Source of the DNA: Tomocerus qinae
Taxonomy: Eukaryota > Arthropoda > Collembola > Entomobryomorpha > Tomoceridae
Reading direction: 5' to 3'
Length of the DNA: 64,000 nucleotides
NCBI GenBank assembly: GCA_020055645.1
Contig: JAECZT010000008.1
Span: 806,001-870,000, forward strand
This document shows, in pieces, positions 50,310 through 63,379 of the stretch (positions within the stretch are counted from its first letter, which is position 1; every line of letters begins with the position of its first letter). The position numbers and the translations under genes were made by a program. The notes beneath the pieces were generated by a model, which was not told where the DNA came from, did not search any database, and saw only the letters and a list, made by a program, of their open reading frames with translations.

Positions 50310-53300
50310 TTGTACGAGGCAAAAAGCTTAAAAAATAATTTTCAAGAGTTGAAATTCAAGATTTATTAATTGTACGAGCCAAAAAGCCTAAAAAATTATT
50401 TTCAAGAATTGATATTCATGATTTAATACTTGTACGAGCCAAAAAGCCTAAAAAATAATATTCAACAGTTTTAATTATTTTTTAAACTTGTACGAGGCAA
50501 AAAGTTTAAAAAATAATTTTCAAGAGTTGAAATTCATGATTTAATACTTGTACGAGCCAAAAAGCTTAAAAATAACATTCAACAGTTTTAATTATTTTTT
50601 AAACTTGTACGAGGCAAAAAGCTTAAAAAATAATTTTCAAGAGTTGAAATTCAAGATTTATTAATTGTACGAGCCAAAACGCTTAAAAATAATATTCAAC
50701 AGTTTTAATTATTTTTTAAACTTGTACGAGGCAAAAAGCTTAAAAAATAATTTTCAAGAGTTGAAATTCATGATTTATAAATTGTACGAGCCAAAAAGTT
50801 TAAAAAATAATTTTCAAGAGTTGAAATTCATGATTTAATACTTGTACGAGCCAAAAAGTTTAAAAAATAATTTTCAAGAGTTGAAATTCATGATCTAATA
50901 CTTGTACGAGCCAAAAAGTTTAAAAAATAATTTTCAAGAGTTGAAATTCATGATTTAATACTTGTAAGAGCCAAAAAGCTTAGAAACAACATTCAACAGT
51001 TTTAATTATTTTTTAAACTTGTACGAGGCAAAAAGCTTAAAAAATAATTTTCAAGAATTGATATTCATGATTTAATACTTGTACGAGCCAAAAAGCCTAA
51101 AAAATAATTTTCAAGAGTTGAAATTCAGGATTTAATGCTTATACGAGCCAAAAAGCTTAAAAATAACATTCAACAGTTTTTATTATTTTTTAAACTTGTA
51201 CGAGGCAAAAAGCTTAAAAAATAATTTTCAAGAGTTGAAATTCAAGATTTATTAATTGTACGAGCCAAAAGGCTTAAAAATAATATTCAACAGTTTTAAT
51301 TATTTTTTAAACTTGTACGAAGCAAAAAGTTTAAAAAATAATTTTCAAGAGTTGAAATTCATGATTTATAACTTGTACGAGCCAAAAAGTTTAAAAAATA
51401 ATTTTCAAGAGTTGAAATTCATGATTTAATACTTGTAAGAGCCAAAAAGCTTAGAAACAACATTCAACAGTTTTAATTATTTTTTAAACTTGTACGAGGC
51501 AAAAAGCTTAAAAAATAATTTTCAAGAGTTGAAATTCATGATTTAATACTTGTACGAGCCAAAAAGTTTAAAAAATAATTTTCAAGAGTTGAAATTCAGG
51601 ATTTAATGCTTATACGAGCCAAAAAGCTTAAAAATAACATTCAACAGTTTTTATTATTTTTTAAACTTGTACAGGGCAAAAAGCTTAAAAAATAATTTTC
51701 AAGAGTTGAAATTCAAGATTTATTAATTGTACGAGCCAAAAGGCTTAAAAATAATATTCAAGAGTTGAAATTCAGGATTTAATGCTTATACGAGCCAAAA
51801 AGCTTAAAAATAACATTCAACAGTTTTAATTATTTTTTAAACTTGTACGAGGCAAAAAGCTTAAAAAATAATTTTCAAGAGTTGAAATTCAAGATTTATT
51901 AATTGTACGAGCCAAAAAGCCTAAAAAATAATTTTCAAGTGTTGAAATTCAGGATTTAATGCTTATACGAGCCAAAAAGCTTAAAAATAACATTCAACAG
52001 TTTTAATTATTTTTTAAACTTGTACGAGGCAAAAAGCTTAAAAAATAATTTTCAAGAGTTGAAATTCAAGATTTAATAATTGTACGAGCCAAAAGGCTTA
52101 AAAATAATATTCAACAGTTTTAAATATTTTTTAAACTTGTACGAGGCAAAAAGTTTAAAAAATAATTTTCAAGAGTTGAAATTCATGATTTAATACTTGT
52201 ACGAGCCAAAAAGCTTAGAAACAACATTCAACAGTTTTAATTATTTTTTAAACTTGTACGAGGCAAAAAGCTTAAAAAATAATTTTCAAGAGTTGAAATT
52301 CATGATTTAATACTTGTACGAGCCAAAAAGCTTAAAAATAACATTCAACAGTTTTAATTATTTTTTAAACTTGTACGAGGCAAAAAGCTTAAAAAATAAT
52401 TTTCAAGAGTTGAAATTCATGATTTAATACTTGTACGAGCCAAAAAGTTTAAAAAATAATTTTCAAGAGTTGAAATTCATGATTTAATACTTGTACGAGC
52501 CAAAAAGCTTAAAAATAACATTCAACAGTTTTAATTATTTTTTAAACTTGTACGAAGCAAAAAGTTTAAAAAATAATTTTCAAGAGTTGAAATTCATGAT
52601 TTAATACTTGTAAGAGCCAAAAAGCTTAGAAACAACATTCAACAGTTTTAATTATTTTTTAAACTTGTACGAGGCAAAAAGCTTAAAAAATAATTTTCAA
52701 GAATTGATATTCATGATTTAATACTTGTACGAGCCAAAAAGCCTAAAAAATAATTTTCAAGAGTTGAAATTCAGGATTTAATGCTTATACGAGCCAAAAA
52801 GCTTAAAAATAACATTCAACAGTTTTTATTATTTTTTAAACTTGTACAGGGCAAAAAGCTTAAAAAATAATTTTCAAGAGTTGAAATTCAAGATTTATTA
52901 ATTGTACGAGCCAAAAGGCTTAAAAATAATATTCAACAGTTTTAATTATTTTTTAAACTTGTACGAAGCAAAAAGTTTAAAAAATAATTTTCAAGAGTTG
53001 AAATTCATGATTTATAACTTGTACGAGCCAAAAAGTTTAAAAAATAATTTTCAAGAGTTGAAATTCATGATTTAATACTTGTACGAGCCAAAAAGTTTAA
53101 AAAATAATTTTCAAGAGTTGAAATTCATGATTTAATACTTGTACGAGCCAAAAAGCTTAGAAACAACATTCAACAGTTTTAATTATTTTTTAAACTTGTA
53201 CGAGGCAAAAAGCTTAAAAAATAATTTTCAAGAGTTGAAATTCATGATTTAATACTTGTACGAGCCAAAAAGTTTAAAAAATAATTTTCAAGAGTTGAAA

Positions 53301-53869
53301 TTCATGATTTAATACTTGTACGAGCCAAAAAGTTTAAAAAATAATTTTCAAGAGTTGAAATTCATGATTTAATAATTGTACGAGCCAAAAAGCTTAAAAA
53401 TAACATTCAACAGTTTTAATTATTTTTTAAACTTGTACGAGGCAAAAAGCTTAAAAAATAATTTTCAAGAATTGATATTCATGATTTAATACTTGTACGA
53501 GCCAAAAAGCCTAAAAAATAATTTTCAAGAGTTGAAATTCAGGATTTAATGCTTATACGAGCCAAAAAGCTTAAAAATAACATTCAACAGTTTTAATTAT
53601 TTTTTAAACTTGTACGAGGCAAAAAGCTTAAAAAATAATTTTCAAGAGTTGAAATTCAAGATTTAATAATTGTACGAGCAAAAAGGCTTAAAAATAATAT
53701 TCAACAGTTTTAATTATTTTTTAAACTTGTACGAGGCAAAAAGCTTAAAAAATAATTTTCAAGAGTTGAAATTCATGATTTAATACTTGTACGAGCCAAA
53801 AAGTTTAAAAAATAATTTTCAAGAGTTGAAATTCATGATTTAATACTTGTACGAGCCAAAAAGTTTAAA

Positions 53870-54200
53870 AAATAATTTTCAAGAGTTGAAATTCAAGATT
53901 TAATAATTGTACGAGCCAAAAGGCTTAAAAATAATATTCAACAGTTTTAATTATTTTTTAAACTTGTACGAGCCAAAAAGCTTAAAAATAACATTCAACA
54001 GTTTTTATTATTTTTTAAACTTGTACAGGGCAAAAAGCTTAAAAAATAATTTTCAAGAGTTGAAATTCATGATTTATAACTTGTACGAGCCAAAAAGTTT
54101 AAAAAATAATTTTCAAGAGTTGAAATTCATGATTTAATACTTGTACGAGCCAAAAAGTTTAAAAAATAATTTTCAAGAGTTGAAATTCATGATTTAATAC
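53870..54200 (+). repeat. Block R4 with B-B junction, copy 3
   Basis: B monomers at 53907 and 53964 joined by GAGCC, followed by the ACAGGGC box and an ATTTATAAC tail as in copy 1. The first B here keeps TTTTAATTATT. Upstream rare variants of the other copies are missing. Confidence 0.78.
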
Positions 54201-57200
54201 TTGTAAGAGCCAAAAAGCTTAGAAACAACATTCAACAGTTTTAATTATTTTTTAAACTTGTACGAGGCAAAAAGCTTAAAAAATAATTTTCAAGAGTTGA
54301 AATTCATGATTTAATACTTGTACGAGCCAAAAAGCCTAAAAAATAATTTTCAAGAGTTGAAATTCAGGATTTAATGCTTATACGAGCCAAAAAGCTTAAA
54401 AATAACATTCAACAGTTTTAATTATTTTTTAAACTTGTACGAGGCAAAAAGCTTAAAAAATAATTTTCAAGAGTTGAAATTCAAGATTTAATAATTGTAC
54501 GAGCCAAAAAGCTTAAAAAATAATTTTCAAGAGTTGAAATTCAGGATTTAATGCTTATACGAGCCAAAAAGCTTAAAAATAACATTCAACAGTTTTAATT
54601 ATTTTTTAAACTTGTACGAGGCAAAAAGCTTAAAAAATAATTTTCAAGAGTTGAAATTCATGATTTAATACTTGTACGAGCCAAAAAGCTTAAAAATAAC
54701 ATTCAACAGTTTTAATTATTTTTTAAACTTGTACGAGGCAAAAAGCTTAAAAAATAATTTTCAAGAGTTGAAATTCATGATGTAATACTTGTACGAGCCA
54801 AAAAGCTTATAAACAACATTCAACAGTTTTAATTATTTTTTAAACTTGTACGAGGCAAAAAGCTTAAAAAATAATTTTCAAGAGTTGAAATTCAAGATTT
54901 AATAATTGTACGAGCCAAAAGGCTTAAAAATAATATTCAACAGTTTTAATTATTTTTTAAACTTGTACGAGGCAAAAAGTTTAAAAAATAATTTTCAAGA
55001 GTTGAAATTCATGATTTAATACTTGTACGAGCCAAAAAGTTTAAAAAATAATTTTCAAGAGTTGAAATTCAGGATTTAATGCTTATACGAGCCAAAAAGC
55101 TTAAAAATAACATTCAACAGTTTTAATTATTTTTTAAACTTGTACGAGGCAAAAAGCTTAAAAAATAATTTTCAAGAGTTGAAATTCAAGATTTAATAAT
55201 TGTACGAGCCAAAAGGCTTAAAAATAATATTCAACAGTTTTAATTATTTTTTAAACTTGTACGAGGCAAAAAGTTTAAAAAATAATTTTCAAGAGTTGAA
55301 ATTCATGATTTAATACTTGTACGAGCCAAAAAGTTTAAAAAATAATTTTCAAGAGTTGAAATTCATGATTTAATACTTGTACGAGCCAAAAAGCTTAAAA
55401 ATAACATTCAACAGTTTTAATTATTTTTTTAACTTGTACGAGGCAAAAAGCTTAAAAAATAATTTTCAAGAGTTGAAATTCATGATTTAATACTTGTACG
55501 AGCCAAAAAGCTTAGAAACAACATTCAACAGTTTTAATTATTTTTTAAACTTGTACGAGGCAAAAAGCTTAAAAAATAATTTTCAAGAGTTGAAATTCAT
55601 GATTTAATACTTGTACGAGCCAAAAAGTTTAAAAAATAATTTTCAAGAGTTGAAATTCATGATTTAATACTTGTACGAGCCAAAAAGCTTAAAAATAACA
55701 TTCAACAGTTTTAATTATTTTTTAAACTTGTACGAGGCAAAAAGCTTAAAAAATAATTTTCAAGAGTTGAAATTCATGATTTAATACTTGTACGAGCCAA
55801 AAAGCTTAAAAATAACATTCAACAGTTTTAATTATTTTTTAAACTTGTACGAGGCAAAAAGTTTAAAAAATAATTTTCAAGAGTTGAAATTCATGATTTA
55901 ATACTTGTACGAGCCAAAAAGTTTAAAAAATAATTTTCAAGAGTTGAAATTCATGATTTAATACTTGTACGAGCCAAAAAGCTTAGAAACAACATTCAAC
56001 AGTTTTAATTATTTTTTAAACTTGTACGAGGCAAAAAGCTTAAAAAATAATTTTCAAGAGTTGAAATTCATGATTTAATACTTGTACGAGCCAAAAAGTT
56101 TAAAAAATAATTTTCAAGAGTTGAAATTCAGGATTTAATGCTTATACGAGCCAAAAAGCTTAAAAATAACATTCAACAGTTTTAATTATTTTTTAAACTT
56201 GTACGAGGCAAAAAGCTTAAAAAATAATTTTCAAGAGTTGAAATTCAAGATTTAATTATTGTACGAGCCAAAAAGCCTAAAAAATAATTTTCAAGTGTTG
56301 AAATTCAGGATTTAATGCTTATACGAGCCAAAAAGCTTAAAAATAACATTCAACAGTTTTAATTATTTTTTAAACTTGTACGAGGCAAAAAGCTTAAAAA
56401 ATAATTTTCAAGAGTTGAAATTCATGATGTAATACTTGTACGAGCCAAAAAGCTTATAAACAACATTCAACAGTTTTAATTATTTTTTTAACTTGTACGA
56501 GGCAAAAAGCTTAAAAAATAATTTTCAAGAGTTGAAATTCATGATGTAATACTTGTACGAGCCAAAAAGCTTAGAAACAACATTCAACAGTTTTAATTAT
56601 TTATTAAACTTGTACGAGGCAAAAAGCTTAAAAAATAATTTTCAAGAGTTGAAATTCAAGATTTAATAATTGTACGAGCCAAAAGGCTTAAAAATAATAT
56701 TCAACAGTTTTAATTATTTTTTAAACTTGTACGAGGCAAAAAGTTTAAAAAATAATTTTCAAGAGTTGAAATTCATGATTTAATACTTGTACGAGCCAAA
56801 AAGCCTAAAAAATAATTTTCAAGAGTTGAAATTCAGGATTTAATGCTTATACGAGCCAAAAAGCTTAAAAATAACATTCAACAGTTTTAATTATTTTTTA
56901 AACTTGTACGAGGCAAAAAGCTTAAAAAATAATTTTCAAGAGTTGAAATTCAAGATTTAATAATTGTACGAGCCAAAAGGCTTAAAAATAATATTCAACA
57001 GTTTTAATTATTTTTTAAACTTGTACGAGGCAAAAAGTTTAAAAAATAATTTTCAAGAGTTGAAATTCATGATTTAATACTTGTACGAGCCAAAAAGTTT
57101 AAAAAATAATTTTCAAGAGTTGAAATTCATGATTTAATACTTGTACGAGCCAAAAAGCTTAAAAACAACATTCAACAGTTTTAATTATTTTTTAAACTTG

Positions 57201-58672
57201 TACGAGGCAAAAAGCTTAAAAAATAATTTTCAAGAGTTGAAATTCATGATTTAATACTTGTACGAGCCAAAAAGCTTAGAAACAACATTCAACAGTTTTA
57301 ATTATTTTTTAAACTTGTACGAGGCAAAAAGCTTAAAAAATAATTTTCAAGAGTTGAAATTCATGATTTAATACTTGTACGAGCCAAAAAGTTTAAAAAA
57401 TAATTTTCAAGAGTTGAAATTCATGATTTAATACTTGTACGAGCCAAAAAGCTTAAAAATAACATTCAACAGTTTTAATTATTTTTTAAACTTGTACGAG
57501 GCAAAAAGCTTAAAAAATAATTTTCAAGAGTTGAAATTCATGATTTAATACTTGTACGAGCCAAAAAGCTTAAAAATAACATTCAACAGTTTTAATTATT
57601 TTTTAAACTTGTACGAGGCAAAAAGTTTAAAAAATAATTTTCAAGAGTTGAAATTCATGATTTAATACTTGTACGAGCCAAAAAGTTTAAAAAATAATTT
57701 TCAAGAGTTGAAATTCATGATTTAATACTTGTACGAGCCAAAAAGCTTAGAAACAACATTCAACAGTTTTAATTATTTTTTAAACTTGTACGAGGCAAAA
57801 AGCTTAAAAAATAATTTTCAAGAGTTGAAATTCATGATTTATAACTTGTACGAGCCAAAAAGTTTAAAAAATAATTTTCAAGAGTTGAAATTCATGATTT
57901 AATACTTGTACGAGCCAAAAAGCCTAAAAAATAATTTTCAAGAGTTGAAATTCAGGATTTAATGCTTATACGAGCCAAAAAGCTTAAAAATAACATTCAA
58001 CAGTTTTTATTATTTTTTAAACTTGTACAGGGCAAAAAGCTTAAAAAATAATTTTCAAGAGTTGAAATTCAAGATTTATTAATTGTACGAGCCAAAAGGC
58101 TTAAAAATAATATTCAACAGTTTTAATTATTTTTTAAACTTGTACGAAGCAAAAAGTTTAAAAAATAATTTTCAAGAGTTGAAATTCATGATTTATAACT
58201 TGTACGAGCCAAAAAGTTTAAAAAATAATTTTCAAGAGTTGAAATTCATGATTTAATACTTGTACGAGCCAAAAAGTTTAAAAAATAATTTTCAAGAGTT
58301 GAAATTCATGATTTAATACTTGTACGAGCCAAAAAGCTTAGAAACAACATTCAACAGTTTTAATTATTTTTTAAACTTGTACGAGGCAAAAAGCTTAAAA
58401 AATAATTTTCAAGAGTTGAAATTCATGATTTAATACTTGTACGAGCCAAAAAGTTTAAAAAATAATTTTCAAGAGTTGAAATTCATGATTTAATACTTGT
58501 ACAAGCCAAAAAGTTTAAAAAATAATTTTCAAGAGTTGAAATTCAAGATTTAATAATTGTACGAGCCAAAAGGCTTAAAAATAATATTCAACAGTTTTAA
58601 TTATTTTTTAAACTTGTACGAGGCAAAAAGCTTAAAAAATAATTTTCAAGAGTTTAAATTCATGATTTAATA

Positions 58673-59090
58673 CTTGTACGAGCCAAAAAGTTTAAAAAAT
58701 AATTTGCAAGAGTTGAAATTCATGATTTAATACTTGTACAAGCCAAAAAGTTTAAAAAATAATTTTGAAAAGTTGAAATTCAAGATTTAATAATTGTACG
58801 AGCCAAAAGGCTTAAAAATAATATTCAACAGTTTTAGTTATTTTTTAAACTTGTACGAGCCAAAAAGCTTAAAAATAACATTCAACAGTTTTTATTATTT
58901 TTTAAACTTGTACAGGGCAAAAAGCTTAAAAAATAATTTTCAAGAGTTGAAATTCATGATTTATAACTTGTACGAGCCAAAAAGTTTAAAAAATAATTTT
59001 CAAGAGTTGAAATTCATGATTTAATACTTGTACGAGCCAAAAAGTTTAAAAAATAATTTTCAAGAGTTGAAATTCATGATTTAATACTTG
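58673..59090 (+). repeat. Block R4 with B-B junction, copy 4
   Basis: Matches copy 1 at offset 10193, including ATTTGCAAGAG, TTGTACAAGCC, TTTTGAAAAGTTG, TTTTAGTTATT and ACAGGGC. After the block it carries TTGTAAGAGCC where copy 1 has TTGTACGAGCC. Confidence 0.82.
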
Positions 59091-62000
59091 TAAGAGCCAA
59101 AAAGCTTAGAAACAACATTCAACAGTTTTAATTATTTTTTAAACTTGTACGAGGCAAAAAGCTTAAAAAATAATTTTCAAGAATTGATATTCATGATTTA
59201 ATACTTGTACGAGCCAAAAAGCCTAAAAAATAATTTTCAAGAGTTGAAATTCAGGATTTAATGCTTATACGAGCCAAAAAGCTTAAAAATAACATTCAAC
59301 AGTTTTAATTATTTTTTAAACTTGTACGAGGCAAAAAGCTTAAAAAATAATTTTCAAGAGTTGAAATTCAAGATTTATTAATTGTACGAGCCAAAAAGCC
59401 TAAAAAATAATTTTCAAGTGTTGAAATTCAGGATTTAATGCTTATACGAGCCAAAAAGCTTAAAAATAACATTCAACAGTTTTAATTATTTTTTAAACTT
59501 GTACGAGGCAAAAAGCTTAAAAAATAATTTTCAAGAGTTGAAATTCATGATTTAATACTTGTACGAGCCAAAAAGCTTAGAAACAACATTCAACAGTTTT
59601 AATTATTTTTTTAACTTGTACGAGGCAAAAAGCTTAAAAAATAATTTTCAAGAGTTGAAATTCATGATGTAATACTTGTACGAGCCAAAAAGCTTAGAAA
59701 CAACATTCAACAGTTTTAATTATTTATTAAACTTGTACGAGGCAAAAAGCTTAAAAAATAATTTTCAAGAGTTGAAATTCAAGATTTATTAATTGTACGA
59801 GCCAAAACGCTTAAAAATAATATTCAACAGTTTTAATTATTTTTTAAACTTGTACGAGGCAAAAAGCTTAAAAAATAATTTTCAAGAGTTGAAATTCAAG
59901 ATTTATTAATTGTACGAGCCAAAACGCTTAAAAATAATATTCAACAGTTTTAATTATTTTTTAAACTTGTACGAGGCAAAAAGTTTAAAAAATAATTTTC
60001 AAGAGTTGAAATTCATGATTTAATACTTGTACGAGCCAAAAAGTTTAAAAAATAATTTTCAAGAGTTGAAATTCATGATTTAATACTTGTAAGAGCCAAA
60101 AAGCTTAGAAACAACATTCAACAGTTTTAATTATTTTTTAAACTTGTACGAGGCAAAAAGCTTAAAAAATAATTTTCAAGAATTGATATTCATGATTTAA
60201 TACTTGTACGAGCCAAAAAGCCTAAAAAATAATTTTCAAGAGTTGAAATTCAGGATTTAATGCTTATACGAGCCAAAAAGCTTAAAAATAACATTCAACA
60301 GTTTTTATTATTTTTTAAACTTGTACGAGGCAAAAAGCTTAAAAAATAATTTTCAAGAGTTGAAATTCAAGATTTATTAATTGTACGAGCCAAAAGGCTT
60401 AAAAATAATATTCAACAGTTTTAATTATTTTTTAAACTTGTACGAGCCAAAAAGTTTAAAAAATAATTTTCAAGAGTTGAAATTCATGATTTAATACTTG
60501 TACGAGCCAAAAAGCTTAGAAACAACATTCAACAGTTTTAATTATTTTTTAAACTTGTACGAGGCAAAAAGCTTAAAAAATAATTTTCAAGAGTTGAAAT
60601 TCATGATTTAATACTTGTACGAGCCAAAAAGCTTAAAAATAACATTCAACAGTTTTAATTATTTTTTAAACTTGTACGAGGCAAAAAGCTTAAAAAATAA
60701 TTTTCAAGAGTTGAAATTCATGATTTAATACTTGTACGAGCCAAAAAGTTTAAAAAATAATTTTCAAGAGTTGAAATTCATGATTTAATACTTGTACGAG
60801 CCAAAAAGCTTAGAAACAACATTCAACAGTTTTAATTATTTTTTAAACTTGTACGAGGCAAAAAGCTTAAAAAATAATTTTCAAGAGTTGAAATTCATGA
60901 TTTAATACTTGTACGAGCCAAAAAGCTTAAAAATAATATTCAACAGTTTTAATTATTTTTTAAACTTGTACGAGGCAAAAAGTTTAAAAAATAATTTTCA
61001 AGAGTTGAAATTCATGATTTAATACTTGTACGAGCCAAAAAGTTTAAAAAATAATTTTCAAGAGTTGAAATTCATGATTTAATACTTGTAAGAGCCAAAA
61101 AGCTTAGAAACAACATTCAACAGTTTTAATTATTTTTTAAACTTGTACGAGGCAAAAAGCTTAAAAAATAATTTTCAAGAATTGATATTCATGATTTAAT
61201 ACTTGTACGAGCCAAAAAGCCTAAAAAATAATTTTCAAGAGTTGAAATTCAGGATTTAATGCTTATACGAGCCAAAAAGCTTAAAAATAACATTCAACAG
61301 TTTTTATTATTTTTTAAACTTGTACAGGGCAAAAAGCTTAAAAAATAATTTTCAAGAGTTGAAATTCAAGATTTATTAATTGTACGAGCCAAAAGGCTTA
61401 AAAATAATATTCAACAGTTTTAATTATTTTTTAAACTTGTACGAAGCAAAAAGTTTAAAAAATAATTTTCAAGAGTTGAAATTCATGATTTATAACTTGT
61501 ACGAGCCAAAAAGTTTAAAAAATAATTTTCAAGAGTTGAAATTCATGATTTAATACTTGTACGAGCCAAAAAGTTTAAAAAATAATTTTCAAGAGTTGAA
61601 ATTCATGATCTAATACTTGTACGAGCCAAAAAGCTTAAAAACAACATTCAACAGTTTTAATTATTTTTTAAACTTGTACGAGGCAAAAAGCTTAAAAAAT
61701 AATTTTCAAGAGTTGAAATTCATGATTTAATACTTGTACGAGCCAAAAAGTTTAAAAAATAATTTTCAAGAGTTGAAATTCATGATTTAATACTTGTACA
61801 AGCCAAAAAGTTTAAAAAATAATTTTCAAGAGTTGAAATTCAAGATTTAATAATTGTACGAGCCAAAAGGCTTAAAAATAATATTCAACAGTTTTAATTA
61901 TTTTTTAAACTTGTACGAGGCAAAAAGTTTAAAAAATAATTTTCAAGAGTTGAAATTCATGATTTAATACTTGTACGAGCCAAAAAGTTTAAAAAATAAT

Positions 62001-63375
62001 TTTCAAGAGTTGAAATTCATGATTTAATACTTGTACGATCCAAAAAGCTTTGAAACAACATTCAACAGTTTTAAGTATTTTTTAAACTTGTACGAGGCAA
62101 AAAGTTTAAAAAATAATTTTCAAGAGTTGAAATTCATGATTTAATACTTGTACGAGCCAAAAAGTTTAAAAAATAATTTTCAAGAGTTGAAATTCATGAT
62201 TTAATACTTGTAAGAGCCAAAAAGCTTAGAAACAACATTCAACAGTTTTAATTATTTTTTAAACTTGTACGAGGCAAAAAGCTTAAAAAATAATTTTCAA
62301 GAATTGATATTCATGATTTAATACTTGTACGAGCCAAAAAGCCTAAAAAATAATTTTCAAGAGTTGAAATTCAGGATTTAATGCTTATACGAGCCAAAAA
62401 GCTTAAAAATAACATTCAACAGTTTTTATTATTTTTTAAACTTGTACAGGGCAAAAAGCTTAAAAAATAATTTTCAAGAGTTGAAATTCAAGATTTATTA
62501 ATTGTACGAGCCAAAAGGCTTAAAAATAATATTCAACAGTTTTAATTATTTTTTAAACTTGTACGAGGCAAAAAGTTTAAAAAATAATTTTCAAGAGTTG
62601 AAATTCATGATTTATAACTTGTACGAGCCAAAAAGTTTAAAAAATAATTTTCAAGAGTTGAAATTCATGATTTAATACTTGTACGAGCCAAAAAGTTTAA
62701 AAAATAATTTTCAAGAGTTGAAATTCATGATTTAATACTTGTACGAGCCAAAAAGCTTAGAAACAACATTCAACAGTTTTAATTATTTTTTAAACTTGTA
62801 CGAGGCAAAAAGCTTAAAAAATAATTTTCAAGAGTTGAAATTCATGATTTAATACTTGTACGAGCCAAAAAGTTTAAAAAATAATTTTCAAGAGTTGAAA
62901 TTCATGATTTAATACTTGTACGAGCCAAAAAGTTTAAAAAATAATTTTCAAGAGTTGAAATTCATGATTTAATACTTGTACGAGCCAAAACGCTTAAAAA
63001 TAATATTCAACAGTTTTAATTATTTTTTAAACTTGTACGAGGCAAAAAGCTTAAAAAATAATTTTCAAGAATTGATATTCATGATTTAATACTTGTACGA
63101 GCCAAAAAGCCTAAAAAATAATTTTCAAGAGTTGAAATTCATGATTTAATGCTTATACGAGCCAAAAAGCTTAAAAATAACATTCAACAGTTTTAATTAT
63201 TTTTTAAACTTGTACGAGGCAAAAAGCTTAAAAAATAATTTTCAAGAGTTGAAATTCAAGATTTATTAATTGTACGAGCCAAAAAGCCTAAAAAATAATT
63301 TTCAAGTGTTGAAATTCAGGATTTAATGCTTATACGAGCCAAAAAGCTTAAAAATAACATTCAACAGTTTTAATT

Positions 63376-63379
63376 GATC
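63376..63379 (+). repeat. Four-base GATC insertion in a B monomer
   Basis: The B core TTTTAATTATTTTTTAAAC reads TTTTAATTGATCATTTTTT here, a four-base insertion that creates TGATCA. The next box is GAGCC although it follows a B monomer. I saw it nowhere else in the array. Confidence 0.8.
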
